A stretch of 64,000 bases of DNA from Streptococcus sp. DTU_2020_1001019_1_SI_AUS_MUR_006. GTDB taxonomy: Bacteria > Bacillota > Bacilli > Lactobacillales > Streptococcaceae. The notes below the pieces were generated by a model. That model was not told the origin of the DNA and made no database searches. It saw only the letters and a program-made list of their open reading frames with translations. The DNA lies in NCBI RefSeq assembly GCF_032340315.1, contig NZ_CP135436.1:1509501-1573500 (forward strand), read 5' to 3'. The position numbers were made by a program, and so were the translations under genes. Shown in pieces: positions 8,151-17,985 of the stretch; the first letter of the stretch is position 1; the number at the start of each line of letters is the position of its first letter.

Positions 8151-8720
8151 TCAGTATTTTTTCATATTTTCTATAAAACGAACCAATTTTGAAGGAGCTT
8201 TTTTGTAATGGATTTCATTGGCTTGTAAAAATTTTTGGAAATCAAGACTACCTTGGTTGCCATCTTCCACTTCTAATTCAAGCTCATAGTCAACAATATC
8301 AAAGTATTGGCTTTGATCAAGAGCCATGAGGCCGATAGGAGTTTGCTTTTCGTAGCGAACAGTAGTTAGGCAACCTAAAACTACCCAGCCACTGGTTGAA
8401 AGTCCACGGCTAGTCAATTCGTCAAGAATCATTCCTTGTGGAAGTTTACATTCTTTAAGACAATGGTTTGCTTCCTCAAGGCTTAGATCTTGATTGTACT
8501 CCATATTTCCAACTTTTTGGGGAATTTTTATGGTCAATTCAGCACTATTTTCAAAAGTACGAATGCGCATAGCGATTTTATGTTTGCGAAGGTAAAAATC
8601 AGGCGTGTCTAGGTAGTAATTTTTTTGTGTAATAGGTGTGACTCCTGAAAAGTGATCCTGCAATCTTTGATATTCATCCTTGTTTAGAAGTGTTTTCATT
8701 TCAATTTCTAAATGTTTCAT
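8151..8720 (-). CDS. CYTH domain protein (triphosphate tunnel enzyme)
   Basis: 189 residues. The ExExK signature is present at the very start (EIEMKTLL), followed by paired charged strands (KIAMRIRTFENSAELTIK, YELELEVEDG) as in the triphosphate tunnel fold. Relatives are inorganic triphosphatases or thiamine triphosphatases; the substrate is unknown. It is divergent from relQ across 134 bases. In streptococci this gene commonly lies beside the relQ-ppnK group. Confidence 0.85.
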   Translation of the reverse strand: MKHLEIEMKTLLNKDEYQRLQDHFSGVTPITQKNYYLDTPDFYLRKHKIAMRIRTFENSAELTIKIPQKVGNMEYNQDLSLEEANHCLKECKLPQGMILDELTSRGLSTSGWVVLGCLTTVRYEKQTPIGLMALDQSQYFDIVDYELELEVEDGNQGSLDFQKFLQANEIHYKKAPSKLVRFIENMKKY

Positions 8721-8760
8721 TTTTTTTACTTTTTCCTTATCTTTGAAAGCGATTGTATGG

Positions 8761-8766
8761 TATAAT
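8761..8766 (+). promoter_or_regulatory. -10 element upstream of relQ
   Basis: TATAAT preceded by TATGG, within the 134-base divergent region. No good -35 at 17 bp, so this is a partial call. Confidence 0.4.
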
Positions 8767-8854
8767 AAGCATTGTATTTATTGTATAAGATTTTTCCTAG
8801 AAAATCAAAAACTAGATAAATCGAAGTGTATAGAGAATTGGATGAAAAAGATAT

Positions 8855-9526
8855 ATGATTACAGAATGGGAAGAATTTTTAGATCCTTACATTCAGGCTG
8901 TCGGAGAGCTGAAGATAAAACTCCGAGGTATTCGAAAACAATACCGCAAACAAAATAAACATTCTCCAATTGAGTTTGTAACTGGTCGAGTCAAACCGAT
9001 CGAAAGTATAAAAGAAAAAATGGCTCGTCGAGGGATTGGATACGATACGTTGGAACAGGACTTGCAAGATATTGCAGGTTTACGCGTCATGGTTCAATTT
9101 GTAGATGACGTGAGCGAGGTTGTTGCCATCCTTCGTAAGAGGCAAGACATGAGAGTGGTACAAGAACGTGACTACATTACTCATCGAAAGGCTTCAGGCT
9201 ATCGTTCTTACCATTTGATTATTGAGTATACAGTTGATACGATCAAGGGGGCAAGAACGATTCTGGTGGAGATTCAGATTCGTACCTTGGCTATGAATTT
9301 CTGGGCTACCATCGAGCATTCTCTAAATTATAAATATCAAGGGGATTTTCCAGAAGAAATTAAGAAACGTCTGGAAATCACAGCAAGAATCTCTCACCAA
9401 TTGGATGAAGAAATGAGTAAAATTCGTGATGATATCCAGGAAGCACAGGCACTCTTTGATCCATTGCATAGAAAGTTAAATGACGGGGTAGGTAATAGTG
9501 ACGATACCGATGAGGAATACAGGTAA
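8855..9526 (+). CDS. relQ: Small alarmone synthetase RelQ
   Basis: 223 residues, the size of single-domain (p)ppGpp synthetases without a hydrolase domain. The RelA/SpoT synthetase core runs from about 40 to 190: [49 protein letters not shown] (G-loop tyrosine), [19 protein letters not shown] coiled C-terminal tail drives tetramer formation in relatives. It overlaps ppnK by 17 bases in a different frame, so the two are probably co-translated. Confidence 0.93.
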   Translation: MITEWEEFLDPYIQAVGELKIKLRGIRKQYRKQNKHSPIEFVTGRVKPIESIKEKMARRGIGYDTLEQDLQDIAGLRVMVQFVDDVSEVVAILRKRQDMRVVQERDYITHRKASGYRSYHLIIEYTVDTIKGARTILVEIQIRTLAMNFWATIEHSLNYKYQGDFPEEIKKRLEITARISHQLDEEMSKIRDDIQEAQALFDPLHRKLNDGVGNSDDTDEEYR

Positions 9527-10328
9527 ACGAATTGATCTAATCGCTAATCGCAAACCTCAAAGTCAAAGAGTCTTATATGAATTAAGAGATCGACTAAAAA
9601 AGAATAACTTTATATTAAATGATAAACATCCCGATATCGTGATTTCCATAGGTGGGGATGGGATGCTTTTGTCTGCTTTTCACAAGTATGAAGACCAGCT
9701 GGATAAGGTTCGCTTTGTTGGTGTTCACACTGGTCATTTAGGTTTCTATACAGACTACCGTGATTTTGAACTGGACCAATTGCTTACTAATTTACAGTTG
9801 GATACTGGGGCTCGTGTGTCTTACCCACTGTTAAATGTAAAGATATTTTTGGAAAATGGAGAAGTGAAAATTTTCCGAGCTTTGAATGAGGCTAGCATTC
9901 GGAGAGCTGATAGGACTATGGTTGCCGATATTATTATTAACCAAGTGCCATTTGAACGTTTTAGAGGAGATGGCCTGACGGTATCGACGCCAACCGGGAG
10001 TACAGCCTATAATAAATCTCTTGGTGGAGCTGTTTTGCATCCTACTATTGAGGCCCTACAATTAACAGAAATTGCGAGTCTCAACAATCGTGTCTACAGA
10101 ACTTTAGGTTCGTCTATCATTGTGCCTAAGAAGGATAAGATTGAATTGATACCGACTCGCAATGATTATCATACGATTTCTGTTGACAATAGCATTTATT
10201 CTTACCGTAATATTGAAAGAATAGAATACCAAATAGACCACTACAAGATCCACTTTGTCGCAACTCCAAGTCATACTAGTTTTTGGAATCGTGTCAAGGA
10301 TGCCTTTATTGGTGAGGTGGATGAATGA
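9510..10328 (+). CDS. ppnK: NAD kinase
   Basis: 272 residues from the ATG at 9510 ([14 protein letters not shown]), the start used by close homologues. An in-frame GTG at 9498 is also possible. It phosphorylates NAD to NADP. Motifs: the [10 protein letters not shown] catalytic loop (near residues 50-60), NEASIRR and [14 protein letters not shown]. It lies between relQ (17-base overlap) and rluD (ATGA overlap), the usual streptococcal order. Confidence 0.95.
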   Translation: MRNTGKRIDLIANRKPQSQRVLYELRDRLKKNNFILNDKHPDIVISIGGDGMLLSAFHKYEDQLDKVRFVGVHTGHLGFYTDYRDFELDQLLTNLQLDTGARVSYPLLNVKIFLENGEVKIFRALNEASIRRADRTMVADIIINQVPFERFRGDGLTVSTPTGSTAYNKSLGGAVLHPTIEALQLTEIASLNNRVYRTLGSSIIVPKKDKIELIPTRNDYHTISVDNSIYSYRNIERIEYQIDHYKIHFVATPSHTSFWNRVKDAFIGEVDE

Positions 10329-11224
10329 GATTTGAGTTCATTGCTGACGAACACGTTAAGGTAAAGACCTTTTTAAAAAAGCATGAAGTCTCTAAAGGTT
10401 TGCTAGCCAAAATCAAGTTTCGAGGTGGAGATATTCGCGTAAACGGTCATCCACAAAATGCAACCTATCTCTTGGATATAGGAGATGTGGTTGTCATCGA
10501 CATTCCTCCTGAGGAAGGTTTCGAGACACTGGAAGCCATTGATTATCCACTGGATATTCTGTTTGAGGATGATCATTTCTTGATTTTAAACAAACCCTTT
10601 GGTGTGGCATCAATTCCGAGCGTCAATCATTCTAATACCATAGCTAACTTTATCAAGGGCTACTATGTGAAACAGAACTATGAAAATCAGCAGGTTCACA
10701 TTGTAACCAGACTAGATCGAGATACTTCGGGTTTGATGCTTTTTGCGAAACATGGTTATGCTCATGCTAGACTAGACAAACAGTTGCAAAAGAAAGCCAT
10801 TGAAAAGCGCTATTTTGCTCTGGTTAAAGGAGATGGTTTTCTGGAACCTCAAGGTGAGATTATTGCACCGATTGCCCGTGACGAAGATTCAATCATTACT
10901 AGACGAGTTGCAAAAGGTGGTAAGTATGCCCATACTTCCTATCGTATAGTGGAGTCTTATGGCAATATTTATCTAGTTGATATTCGACTGCATACAGGAA
11001 GGACACACCAGATTCGTGTCCATTTCTCCCATATCGGTTTCCCTTTGCTTGGTGATGACCTCTATGGTGGTAGTCTTGAACATGGCATAGAGCGTCAAGC
11101 TCTGCATTGCCATTACTTATCGTTTTATCATCCTTTTCTTGAAGAGCAGTTGGAGATGGAAAGTCCACTGCCGGATGATTTCAATACTCTTATAACTCAG
11201 TTATCAAATAATAATTTATCTTAA
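10325..11224 (+). CDS. rluD: RluD family 23S rRNA pseudouridine synthase
   Basis: 299 residues. An N-terminal S4-like RNA-binding part (about 10-60, with IRVNGH) is followed by the RluA-type catalytic domain with [14 protein letters not shown] (catalytic Asp) near residue 138, and [22 protein letters not shown]. It isomerises uridines in 23S rRNA. The exact site cannot be read from sequence, and RluA-family members are hard to separate. Starts in a 4-bp overlap with ppnK. Confidence 0.88.
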   Translation: MRFEFIADEHVKVKTFLKKHEVSKGLLAKIKFRGGDIRVNGHPQNATYLLDIGDVVVIDIPPEEGFETLEAIDYPLDILFEDDHFLILNKPFGVASIPSVNHSNTIANFIKGYYVKQNYENQQVHIVTRLDRDTSGLMLFAKHGYAHARLDKQLQKKAIEKRYFALVKGDGFLEPQGEIIAPIARDEDSIITRRVAKGGKYAHTSYRIVESYGNIYLVDIRLHTGRTHQIRVHFSHIGFPLLGDDLYGGSLEHGIERQALHCHYLSFYHPFLEEQLEMESPLPDDFNTLITQLSNNNLS

Positions 11225-11239
11225 AAGGAGTCAAAACTC

Positions 11240-12214
11240 ATGGAAGTTTTTGAAAATTTAAAAGCCAACCTAGTTGGTAAAAATGCACGTATTGTCTTGC
11301 CTGAAGGTGAAGAACCACGCATTCTTCAAGCAACAAAACGCATCGTAAAAGAAACAGAAGTTATTCCTGTCCTACTTGGAAATCCTGATAAAATTAAAAT
11401 CTATCTTGAAATCGAAGGAATCATGGATGGTTATGAAGTAATCGATCCTGCACATTATCCTCAATTTGAAGACATGGTAGCATCACTTGTAGAACGTCGT
11501 AAAGGAAAAATGACTGAAGAAGAAGCTCGAGAAATCTTGGTTAAAGACGTGAACTATTTTGGTGTTATGTTGGTATACATGGGCTTGGTAGATGGAATGG
11601 TTTCGGGAGCTATTCACTCTACTGCGGCAACTGTTCGTCCAGCCCTTCAAATCATTAAAACTCGTCCAAATGTTAGTCGTACTTCAGGTGCCTTCCTTAT
11701 GGTTCGTGGCACTGAGCGTTACCTATTTGGTGACTGTGCCATCAATATCAATCCTGATGCTGAATCTTTGGCAGAAATCGCAATTAACTCTGCTATCACA
11801 GCTAAGATGTTTGGTATCGAACCAAAAATTGCAATGCTAAGCTATTCAACTAAAGGTTCTGGTTTTGGTGAAAGCGTAGATAAAGTTGTTGAAGCAACTA
11901 AGATCGCTCATGATCTTCGTCCTGACCTTGAAATTGATGGGGAATTGCAATTTGATGCTGCCTTCGTTCCAGAAACAGCTGCTCTTAAGGCGCCAGGAAG
12001 CAAGGTTGCTGGTCAAGCAAACGTCTTTATCTTCCCAGGTATTGAAGCAGGAAATATTGGTTACAAGATGGCAGAACGTCTTGGTGGCTTTGCAGCAGTT
12101 GGTCCAGTATTGCAAGGTTTGAACAAACCAGTTAATGACCTTTCACGTGGATGTAATTCAGACGACGTCTTCAAACTTACTCTTATCACAGCAGCCCAAG
12201 CTGTACACCAATAA
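11240..12214 (+). CDS. pta: Phosphate acetyltransferase
   Basis: 324 residues, the short single-domain form. It interconverts acetyl-CoA and acetyl phosphate, feeding acetate kinase and acetyl-phosphate signalling. Visible are VLPEGEEPRILQATKR, GMVSGAIHSTAATVRPALQII, MLSYSTKGSGFG and FPGIEAGNIGYKMAERLGG. A strong AAAGGAG RBS lies ten bases before the ATG. It is the last gene of the relQ-ppnK-rluD-pta unit and has its own terminator. Confidence 0.95.
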   Translation: MEVFENLKANLVGKNARIVLPEGEEPRILQATKRIVKETEVIPVLLGNPDKIKIYLEIEGIMDGYEVIDPAHYPQFEDMVASLVERRKGKMTEEEAREILVKDVNYFGVMLVYMGLVDGMVSGAIHSTAATVRPALQIIKTRPNVSRTSGAFLMVRGTERYLFGDCAININPDAESLAEIAINSAITAKMFGIEPKIAMLSYSTKGSGFGESVDKVVEATKIAHDLRPDLEIDGELQFDAAFVPETAALKAPGSKVAGQANVFIFPGIEAGNIGYKMAERLGGFAAVGPVLQGLNKPVNDLSRGCNSDDVFKLTLITAAQAVHQ

Positions 12215-12224
12215 AATACAAGAT

Positions 12225-12251
12225 AGCTCCTTTTCTCTTAAAGGAGCTTTT
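12225..12251 (+). terminator. Terminator of pta
   Basis: AGCTCCTTT (12225-12233) pairs with AAAGGAGCT (12240-12248), followed by TTT. Confidence 0.8.
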
Positions 12252-12253
12252 CG

Positions 12254-12301
12254 TTGAATTTCAAATCTAAAGATGATAAAATGTATTTACAAATCATCTT
12301 T
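12254..12301 (+). promoter_or_regulatory. Promoter and palindromic operator of the toxin-antitoxin pair
   Basis: -35 TTGAAT (12254-12259), 17-bp spacer, -10 TAAAAT (12277-12282). The perfect inverted repeat AAAGATGAT (12269-12277) and ATCATCTTT (12293-12301) flanks the -10 and start point, as expected for antitoxin autoregulation. Confidence 0.6.
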
Positions 12302-12318
12302 ACAAAGAGGTATTAATC

Positions 12319-12612
12319 ATGGCAAGTACTCAACCTGTTAATTTTAGAGCAGATTCGACTCTTTACCAACAAACGAAAGAAATCATAGCTGATGAAAAGT
12401 TAACCCTATCAGATATTTTTAATGCTGCACTTCGTAAAATTGCGACAGGTGCAGTTGATCCTAAAGAGTTCGTATTTAGTGATTTACAAGAGACTCAATA
12501 TCAGGTTGCTTTTGAAGACTTGAAAAAGGAAATCTTGATGGGACATAAAGAAATTGAGCAAGGTAAACTAACGTCTTTGGCAGATGTAAGAAAGGAATTT
12601 GGACTTGACTAA
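12319..12612 (+). CDS. relB: RelB/DinJ family antitoxin
   Basis: 97 residues. The N-terminal ribbon-helix-helix part (NFRADSTLYQQTKEIIADEKLTLSDIFNAALRKIA, residues about 7-43) should dimerise and bind DNA. The acidic C-terminal tail should wrap and neutralise the toxin. It starts at an ATG with AGAGG upstream and overlaps the toxin gene by 14 bases. It lies between housekeeping genes (pta and a HAD phosphatase), as a small two-gene insertion would. Confidence 0.85.
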   Translation: MASTQPVNFRADSTLYQQTKEIIADEKLTLSDIFNAALRKIATGAVDPKEFVFSDLQETQYQVAFEDLKKEILMGHKEIEQGKLTSLADVRKEFGLD

Positions 12613-12943
12613 TCATAAGCGTTACCATGTTTCTCTTACGGATCAAGCTAAGAAAGACTTGAGAGAAATACATGATTATATTGTACTGAATTTTTACAGC
12701 CAGCAATCTGCCGATAGTAAACTAGACCTTATTCTAACGGCACTAGAAACTTTAGAAACCTTTCCAGAAGCATGTCCTTTGGTTTCAAGTCGAGGTTATG
12801 GTGAATTAACAGATGACGGAAAACGTTATCGATATATGCCAATTGAAAATTACTTAGCTTTTTATTATATCGACAAATATGAGGTTTATGTCTCCAGAAT
12901 TTTAAATTCCAAGCAGAATTGGGCTAAGTTATTCAATAAGTAG
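12599..12943 (+). CDS. relE: RelE/ParE family toxin
   Basis: 114 residues. It shows the RelE/ParE pattern: HVSLTDQAKKDLREIHDYI, a long helix hairpin with ETFPEACPLV, then the basic strand YRYMPIENYLAFYYID and VYVSRILN. Members cut mRNA at the ribosome or inhibit gyrase; which of the two cannot be told here. Translation starts inside the antitoxin gene, with GGAATTTGG as a weak RBS. The gene appears intact. Confidence 0.82.
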   Translation: MDLTNHKRYHVSLTDQAKKDLREIHDYIVLNFYSQQSADSKLDLILTALETLETFPEACPLVSSRGYGELTDDGKRYRYMPIENYLAFYYIDKYEVYVSRILNSKQNWAKLFNK

Positions 12944-13017
12944 AGGTAAAATTTTTTAAATTTTTTTGAATCATTTAGTCCCACTCTTTGTCCCCCAAAG
13001 AAAGGAAGTTTTTAAAA

Positions 13018-13710
13018 TTGAAATACAAATTTCTATTATTCGACCTCGATCACACCTTACTCGATTTTGATGCTGCTGAGGATATAGCTCTGACGCAACT
13101 CTTAGAAGAAGAAGGAGTTGCGGATATTCAAGCCTATAAAGACTATTACGTTCCAATGAACAAGGCTCTCTGGAAGGACTTGGAGCAAAAGAAAATCAGT
13201 AAACAAGAGCTGGTTAACACGCGCTTTTCTCGTTTATTTGTTCACTTTGGACTGAAGAAAGACGGTAGTTTTCTGGCCCAGCGTTACCAATTTTACTTAG
13301 CTCAACAGGGACAAATTCTTTCGGGTGCTCACGAACTCTTGGACAGCCTCATTGAGCGTGATTATGTCTTGTATGCTGCGACAAATGGCATTACTGGCAT
13401 TCAGACGAGGCGTTTGGCTCAATCGGGTCTGGCACCTTATTTCAATCAAGTTTTTATCTCTGAACAGTTGCAAACACAAAAACCGGATGCTCTCTTTTAT
13501 GAAAAAATCGGTCAGCAGATTGAAGGTTTTAGCAAAGAAAAGACGCTGATGATTGGAGACTCTCTAACTGCCGATATTCAAGGTGGAAATAATGCTGGCA
13601 TTGATACCATCTGGTACAATCCTCATCATCTGGAAAATAAGACACAAGCTCAGCCAACTTATGAAGTTCATTCTTACAAAGATTTGCTGGATTGCTTAGA
13701 TAAACTGTAA
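13018..13710 (+). CDS. HAD family phosphatase, YjjG type
   Basis: 230 residues from a TTG start at 13018, chosen because AAAGGAAG lies nine bases upstream and homologues begin here. HAD motif I is FDLDHTLLDF (residues 6-15), motif II lies near YAATNGI, motif III is KPDALFYEKIG and motif IV is IGDSLTADIQGGNNAG. YjjG relatives dephosphorylate nucleoside monophosphates, including damaged ones, which suits the neighbours ung and mutX. The substrate is inferred. Confidence 0.82.
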   Translation: MKYKFLLFDLDHTLLDFDAAEDIALTQLLEEEGVADIQAYKDYYVPMNKALWKDLEQKKISKQELVNTRFSRLFVHFGLKKDGSFLAQRYQFYLAQQGQILSGAHELLDSLIERDYVLYAATNGITGIQTRRLAQSGLAPYFNQVFISEQLQTQKPDALFYEKIGQQIEGFSKEKTLMIGDSLTADIQGGNNAGIDTIWYNPHHLENKTQAQPTYEVHSYKDLLDCLDKL

Positions 13711-13743
13711 AAAGTGGTTTAGGTAGCCACTTTTTGCTATAAT
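13709..13743 (+). terminator. Terminator of the HAD gene, followed by the ung promoter
   Basis: AAAAAGTGG (13709-13717) pairs with CCACTTTTT (13727-13735). The extended -10 TGCTATAAT of ung follows directly (TATAAT at 13738-13743), so terminator and promoter are packed together. Confidence 0.7.
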
Positions 13744-13771
13744 AGAGGCAGTATTAACGAAGGGGGCGGCT

Positions 13772-14425
13772 ATGGAACACTCATCTTGGCATGCTTTGAT
13801 TAAAGAGCAATTACCTGAAGGTTATTTTGGGAAAATCAATCACTTTATGGAGCAGGTTTATGCTCATGGGACTGTTTATCCGCCTAAGGAAAAGGTTTTT
13901 CAGGCTCTTTTGACGACTCCACTGGAAGAGGTTAAAGTGGTAATTCTAGGCCAAGATCCCTATCATGGGCCTGGTCAAGCTCAGGGCTTGAGTTTTTCAG
14001 TTCCAGATTCTATTCCAGCACCTCCTTCTTTGCAAAATATTTTAAAAGAACTTGCGGATGATATTGGGGTAAAACCGTCTCATGACTTGACCTCTTGGGC
14101 CGAGCAGGGGGTCTTGCTTCTCAATGCTTGCTTGACGGTTCCTGCTGGTCAAGCAAATGGTCATGCCGGTCAGATATGGGAACCTTTTACAGATGCTGTG
14201 ATAAAGGTCGTCAATAATTTAGATAGACCAGTGGTTTTTGTACTCTGGGGTGCTTATGCACGTAAGAAGAAGTCCTTGGTTAAAAATCCTCAACACTTGA
14301 TTATCGAATCAGCCCACCCGAGTCCCCTTTCCGTTTACAGAGGATTTTGGGGTTCCAAGCCTTTTTCCAAGGCCAATGCATTCTTAACAGAGACAGGACA
14401 AGAGCCGATTGATTGGCTTAGATAA
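13772..14425 (+). CDS. ung: Uracil-DNA glycosylase
   Basis: 217 residues, family 1 UDG. The catalytic [18 protein letters not shown] loop holds Asp62. The DNA-intercalation loop is [20 protein letters not shown] near the end. It removes uracil from DNA to start base-excision repair. A GGGGG RBS precedes the ATG. The unit continues with mutX and pyrC. Confidence 0.96.
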   Translation: MEHSSWHALIKEQLPEGYFGKINHFMEQVYAHGTVYPPKEKVFQALLTTPLEEVKVVILGQDPYHGPGQAQGLSFSVPDSIPAPPSLQNILKELADDIGVKPSHDLTSWAEQGVLLLNACLTVPAGQANGHAGQIWEPFTDAVIKVVNNLDRPVVFVLWGAYARKKKSLVKNPQHLIIESAHPSPLSVYRGFWGSKPFSKANAFLTETGQEPIDWLR

Positions 14426-14434
14426 GGAGAGAAT

Positions 14435-14899
14435 ATGCCTCAGTTAGCGACAATTTGCTACATTGACAACGGGAAAGAGCTACTCATGCTTCATCGCAAT
14501 AAAAAGCCTAATGATGTCCATGAAGGGAAATGGATCGGTGTAGGTGGAAAGTTAGAACGGGGGGAAACTCCACAAGAATGTGCTGCTCGTGAAATTCTTG
14601 AAGAAACTGGTCTAAGAGCAAAACCAGTATTAAAAGGAGTAATCACCTTTCCAGAGTTTACACCAGACCTTGACTGGTACACCTATGTATTTAAGGTAAC
14701 TGAGTTTGAAGGTGAGTTGATTGACTGTAATGAAGGAACCTTAGAATGGGTTCCTTACGATGAGGTTTTAAGTAAGCCGACCTGGGAAGGGGACCATACC
14801 TTTGTAGAGTGGCTTTTAGAAGATAAACCATTCTTTTCAGCTAAATTTGTCTATGATGGTGATAAATTATTGGATACCCAAGTGGATTTCTACGAATAA
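14435..14899 (+). CDS. mutX: NUDIX hydrolase, MutX type (8-oxo-dGTP diphosphatase)
   Basis: 154 residues. The Nudix box runs from about 37 to 59: GGKLERGETPQECAAREI then LEETG. Streptococcal MutX removes 8-oxo-dGTP and so lowers mutation. It lies nine bases behind ung, another mutation-avoidance gene, and ahead of pyrC. Confidence 0.87.
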   Translation: MPQLATICYIDNGKELLMLHRNKKPNDVHEGKWIGVGGKLERGETPQECAAREILEETGLRAKPVLKGVITFPEFTPDLDWYTYVFKVTEFEGELIDCNEGTLEWVPYDEVLSKPTWEGDHTFVEWLLEDKPFFSAKFVYDGDKLLDTQVDFYE

Positions 14900-14911
14900 A
14901 GGAGTAAAGTG

Positions 14912-16183
14912 ATGTTAGTAATCAAAAACGGCCGTGTAATGGATCCTAAGTCTGGTTTGGATCAAGTCAGTGATATTTTAGTTGAAAATGGAAAAATCGT
15001 TAAAATCGCTCCTCGAATCGATGTTGAGGGAGTTCAAGTAATAGATGCTACTGGTCTTGTAGTTGCGCCTGGATTGGTGGATATCCATGTTCATTTCCGT
15101 GAACCTGGTCAAACTCATAAAGAAGACATTCATACGGGAGCACTAGCAGCAGCTGCAGGTGGATTTACAACTGTCGTTATGATGGCTAATACTAATCCAA
15201 CGATCTCTGACGTAGAAACCTTACAAGAAGTCCTTCAGTCGGCAGCTAAGGAAAAAATCAATGTCAAGACTGTAGCAACGATTACCAAGAACTTTAATGG
15301 CCAAGGTTTGACAGACTTTAAGTCGCTTTTAGAAGCTGGAGCTGTTGGTTTTTCTGATGACGGAATTCCACTTGAAAGAAGTAAAGTTGTCAAGGAAGCC
15401 ATGGAAGAGGCTAAAAAACTCAACACCTTTATCAGTCTGCACGAAGAAGATCCTGGTCTGAATGGTACGCTAGGTTTTAATGAAAATATTGCTAAAGAAC
15501 ACTTCCATATTTGTGGCGCTACAGGGGTTGCAGAGTATGCAATGATTGCACGTGATGTCATGATTGCCTATGCAACAAAAGCCCATGTTCATATCCAGCA
15601 CTTATCCAAGGAAGAAAGTGTTAAGGTTGTGGAGTTCGCTCAAAATATGGGAGCAAACGTAACTGCAGAAGTAGCACCCCAGCATTTTTCTAAGACTGAA
15701 ACTCTTCTTTTGACTAAAGGAAGTAACGCTAAGATGAATCCACCTCTTCGTCTGGAGTCTGACCGTCGTGCAGTTATTGAAGGACTTAAATCTGGAGTCA
15801 TTTCTGTCATTGCTACTGACCACGCGCCTCACCATGCTGACGAAAAAAATGTTGAGGATATTACCAAAGCGCCATCAGGTATGACAGGCTTGGAAACTTC
15901 TTTGTCACTAGGTTTAACCTATTTGGTGGAAGCTGGCGAGTTGAGTTTAATGCAATTGCTAGAAAAAATGACCTATAATCCAGCAAAACTTTATAATTTT
16001 GAAGCAGGTTATTTGTCTGAAAATGGACCTGCAGACATTACCATTTTTGACGCTAAGGCAGACCGGATCATAGGATCACATTTTGCTTCTAAATCATCTA
16101 ATTCACCATTTATCGGTGAAACCTTAAAAGGCCAGGTCAAATACACCATCTGTAAGGGCCAAATCGTTTATCAAGCGGATTAG
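14912..16183 (+). CDS. pyrC: Dihydroorotase
   Basis: 423 residues from ATG 14912 ([15 protein letters not shown]); the GTG one codon earlier is less likely. It catalyses the third step of pyrimidine synthesis. Amidohydrolase marks: the zinc motif [17 protein letters not shown], the [13 protein letters not shown] strand, the metal His in HIQHLSKEE and the catalytic Asp in ATDHAPHH. It is separated from the other pyr genes, as is common in this group. Confidence 0.95.
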   Translation: MLVIKNGRVMDPKSGLDQVSDILVENGKIVKIAPRIDVEGVQVIDATGLVVAPGLVDIHVHFREPGQTHKEDIHTGALAAAAGGFTTVVMMANTNPTISDVETLQEVLQSAAKEKINVKTVATITKNFNGQGLTDFKSLLEAGAVGFSDDGIPLERSKVVKEAMEEAKKLNTFISLHEEDPGLNGTLGFNENIAKEHFHICGATGVAEYAMIARDVMIAYATKAHVHIQHLSKEESVKVVEFAQNMGANVTAEVAPQHFSKTETLLLTKGSNAKMNPPLRLESDRRAVIEGLKSGVISVIATDHAPHHADEKNVEDITKAPSGMTGLETSLSLGLTYLVEAGELSLMQLLEKMTYNPAKLYNFEAGYLSENGPADITIFDAKADRIIGSHFASKSSNSPFIGETLKGQVKYTICKGQIVYQAD

Positions 16184-16193
16184 GAGCTTGAGG

Positions 16194-16454
16194 ATGAATT
16201 ATTTTCGTAAATTTAGAAATCGTAAACGAAATGCTTGCCATGGAGTATATTGTCCAGCTGCTAACCGTGCTAAAATTCAGTATGAAACCAAGGAAAAAGC
16301 TGATCATGCTGTAGAGTATGATAATGGTGGCTTGATTAGAAGCTATTATTGCGCCTCATGTAATTGCTGGCACACGACATCAAAAACTAGTAATCCACCT
16401 TTGAGCTTGAGAAAATACGGATTAAAGCTTTTTGGCTTGGATGAAAAGGAGTAG
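16194..16454 (+). CDS. Small Cys-rich hypothetical protein
   Basis: 86 residues from ATG 16194, with AGGAG seven bases upstream; the frame also extends to a TTG six bases earlier. Not recognised. It has a basic N-terminus (YFRKFRNRKRN) and two cysteine pairs: CHGVYC (about 14-19) and YYCASCNCWHTT (about 48-59). That arrangement could hold one zinc ion in a ribbon fold, so RNA or DNA binding is possible but unproven. It lies 10 bases behind pyrC and 11 before the MATE gene, so it is expressed with them. Confidence 0.75.
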   Translation: MNYFRKFRNRKRNACHGVYCPAANRAKIQYETKEKADHAVEYDNGGLIRSYYCASCNCWHTTSKTSNPPLSLRKYGLKLFGLDEKE

Positions 16455-16465
16455 AAAGAGTAGGT

Positions 16466-17806
16466 ATGCATTCAACAGAAACTATTAAAGGCAAAATCAT
16501 CTTATTTTTAAAAATTTTCTTTCCTATTTTAATTTATCAATTCGCTAATTATTCCGCATCTTTTGTCGATACCACGATGACGGGCCAATATAATACTCTC
16601 GATCTAGCGGGTGTTTCCATTGCGACTAGTTTATGGAATCCTTTCTTTACCTTTTTGACTGGAATTGTCTCAGCCTTGGTCCCTATTATTGGTCACCATT
16701 TGGGACAAGGAAAAAAGAAAGAGGTTTCTTCGGATTTTTATCAATTTCTTTATTTGGCTTTAGCCTTATCTATCGTACTTTTTGGCTTGGTTTTCTTTTT
16801 AGCACCAATTGTGTTACAATTCATGGGACTGGAAGTGGCTGTATCCAGCGTTGCCATACGCTATCTATGGCTCTTAGCAATCGGTATTATTCCTCTTTTA
16901 CTTTTTAGTGTTATTCGTTCGCTACTTGATACGCTAGGACTGACAAAATTGTCTATGTATCTCATGCTTCTTTTACTTCCTTTAAATAGTGGATTTAACT
17001 ATTTACTAATATATGGAGCTTTTGGTTTTCCTGAGTTAGGAGGTGCAGGAGCAGGTCTGGGAACTTCCCTTGCCTACTGGGCTTTGTTGCTGATTTCGTT
17101 TTTGGTCTTGTTAAAGCATAAAAAGCTCAAGGAATATCAACTCCAAAGACCTATGCCCCTACAAATCAAAAAAATCAAGGAAGCTATTTATCTTGGTCTA
17201 CCAATTGGTGGAACTGTATTTGCAGAAGTTGCTATTTTTTCAGCCGTTGGCTTGATTATGGCGAAGTTTTCATCATTGATAATAGCTAGTCATCAGTCTG
17301 CCATGAACTTTTCATCTCTCATGTACGCTTTTCCTATGAGTATTTCAACTGCTATGGCTATTGTGATTTCTTATGAGGTAGGAGCTAAACGATTAGACGA
17401 TGCAAAACAGTATATCCATATTGGTCGTTTAACAGCTATGGTGTTTGCAGTTCTAACACTTAGTTTTCTTTACATCTATCGTGAAAATGTAGCCAGACTA
17501 TATGGTCAAGATCCAGAATTTATCCAACTAACAGCTTCTTTTATGACCTATAGCTTGTTTTTCCAGTTAGCTGATACCTTTGCGGCACCTTTGCAAGGAA
17601 TTTTAAGAGGTTACAAGGATACGATTGTTCCTTTTTGCCTTGGTCTTCTCGGATACTGGGGCATAGCTATTCCACTGGGAATAGTCTTAGATTACTGGAC
17701 AGGATTAGGTGCCTATTCTTATTGGATTGGTTTAATTGTTAGTCTGGTGATTAGTGGAATTCTTTATCAGTGGCGTTTACAAGTTATTATGAAAAAATTC
17801 AAATAA
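16466..17806 (+). CDS. MATE family efflux transporter
   Basis: 446 residues with about 12 hydrophobic helices in two similar halves (VDTTMTGQYNTLDLAGVSIA in the first, VGLIMAKFSSLIIASHQ in the second), the MATE fold. These are Na+- or H+-driven exporters of drugs or metabolites; the substrate is unknown. The RBS is weak (GTAGG). It is the last gene of the ung-mutX-pyrC unit and is followed by a terminator. Confidence 0.9.
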   Translation: MHSTETIKGKIILFLKIFFPILIYQFANYSASFVDTTMTGQYNTLDLAGVSIATSLWNPFFTFLTGIVSALVPIIGHHLGQGKKKEVSSDFYQFLYLALALSIVLFGLVFFLAPIVLQFMGLEVAVSSVAIRYLWLLAIGIIPLLLFSVIRSLLDTLGLTKLSMYLMLLLLPLNSGFNYLLIYGAFGFPELGGAGAGLGTSLAYWALLLISFLVLLKHKKLKEYQLQRPMPLQIKKIKEAIYLGLPIGGTVFAEVAIFSAVGLIMAKFSSLIIASHQSAMNFSSLMYAFPMSISTAMAIVISYEVGAKRLDDAKQYIHIGRLTAMVFAVLTLSFLYIYRENVARLYGQDPEFIQLTASFMTYSLFFQLADTFAAPLQGILRGYKDTIVPFCLGLLGYWGIAIPLGIVLDYWTGLGAYSYWIGLIVSLVISGILYQWRLQVIMKKFK

Positions 17807-17855
17807 TTTGTTGAAAAATGATGAAAAAACAGCTTGTGAAATTTGTATTTTATAT

Positions 17856-17892
17856 AAAGAAAAGTCTTGATTTTACTGACTTTTCTTTTTTT
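17856..17892 (+). terminator. Terminator after the MATE gene
   Basis: AAAGAAAAGTC (17856-17866) pairs with GACTTTTCTTT (17878-17888), followed by TTTT. Confidence 0.75.
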
Positions 17893-17920
17893 ATATTGTG
17901 AAAAATTGCAAGCATATTTT

Positions 17921-17949
17921 TTGACACTAATTAACCTATAAAGTAAAAT
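17921..17949 (+). promoter_or_regulatory. Promoter of the aco operon
   Basis: -35 TTGACA (17921-17926), 17-bp spacer, -10 TAAAAT (17944-17949), 36 bases before the acoA start. Confidence 0.7.
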
Positions 17950-17985
17950 AGAACTATAAGAATTTAAACTTAGAAAGGCAAGATT

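Noticed and set aside
17895..17911. Rex operator upstream of acoA
   Set aside because: TTGTGAAAAATTGCAAG has one good half-site, but the other half does not match. Too weak to call.
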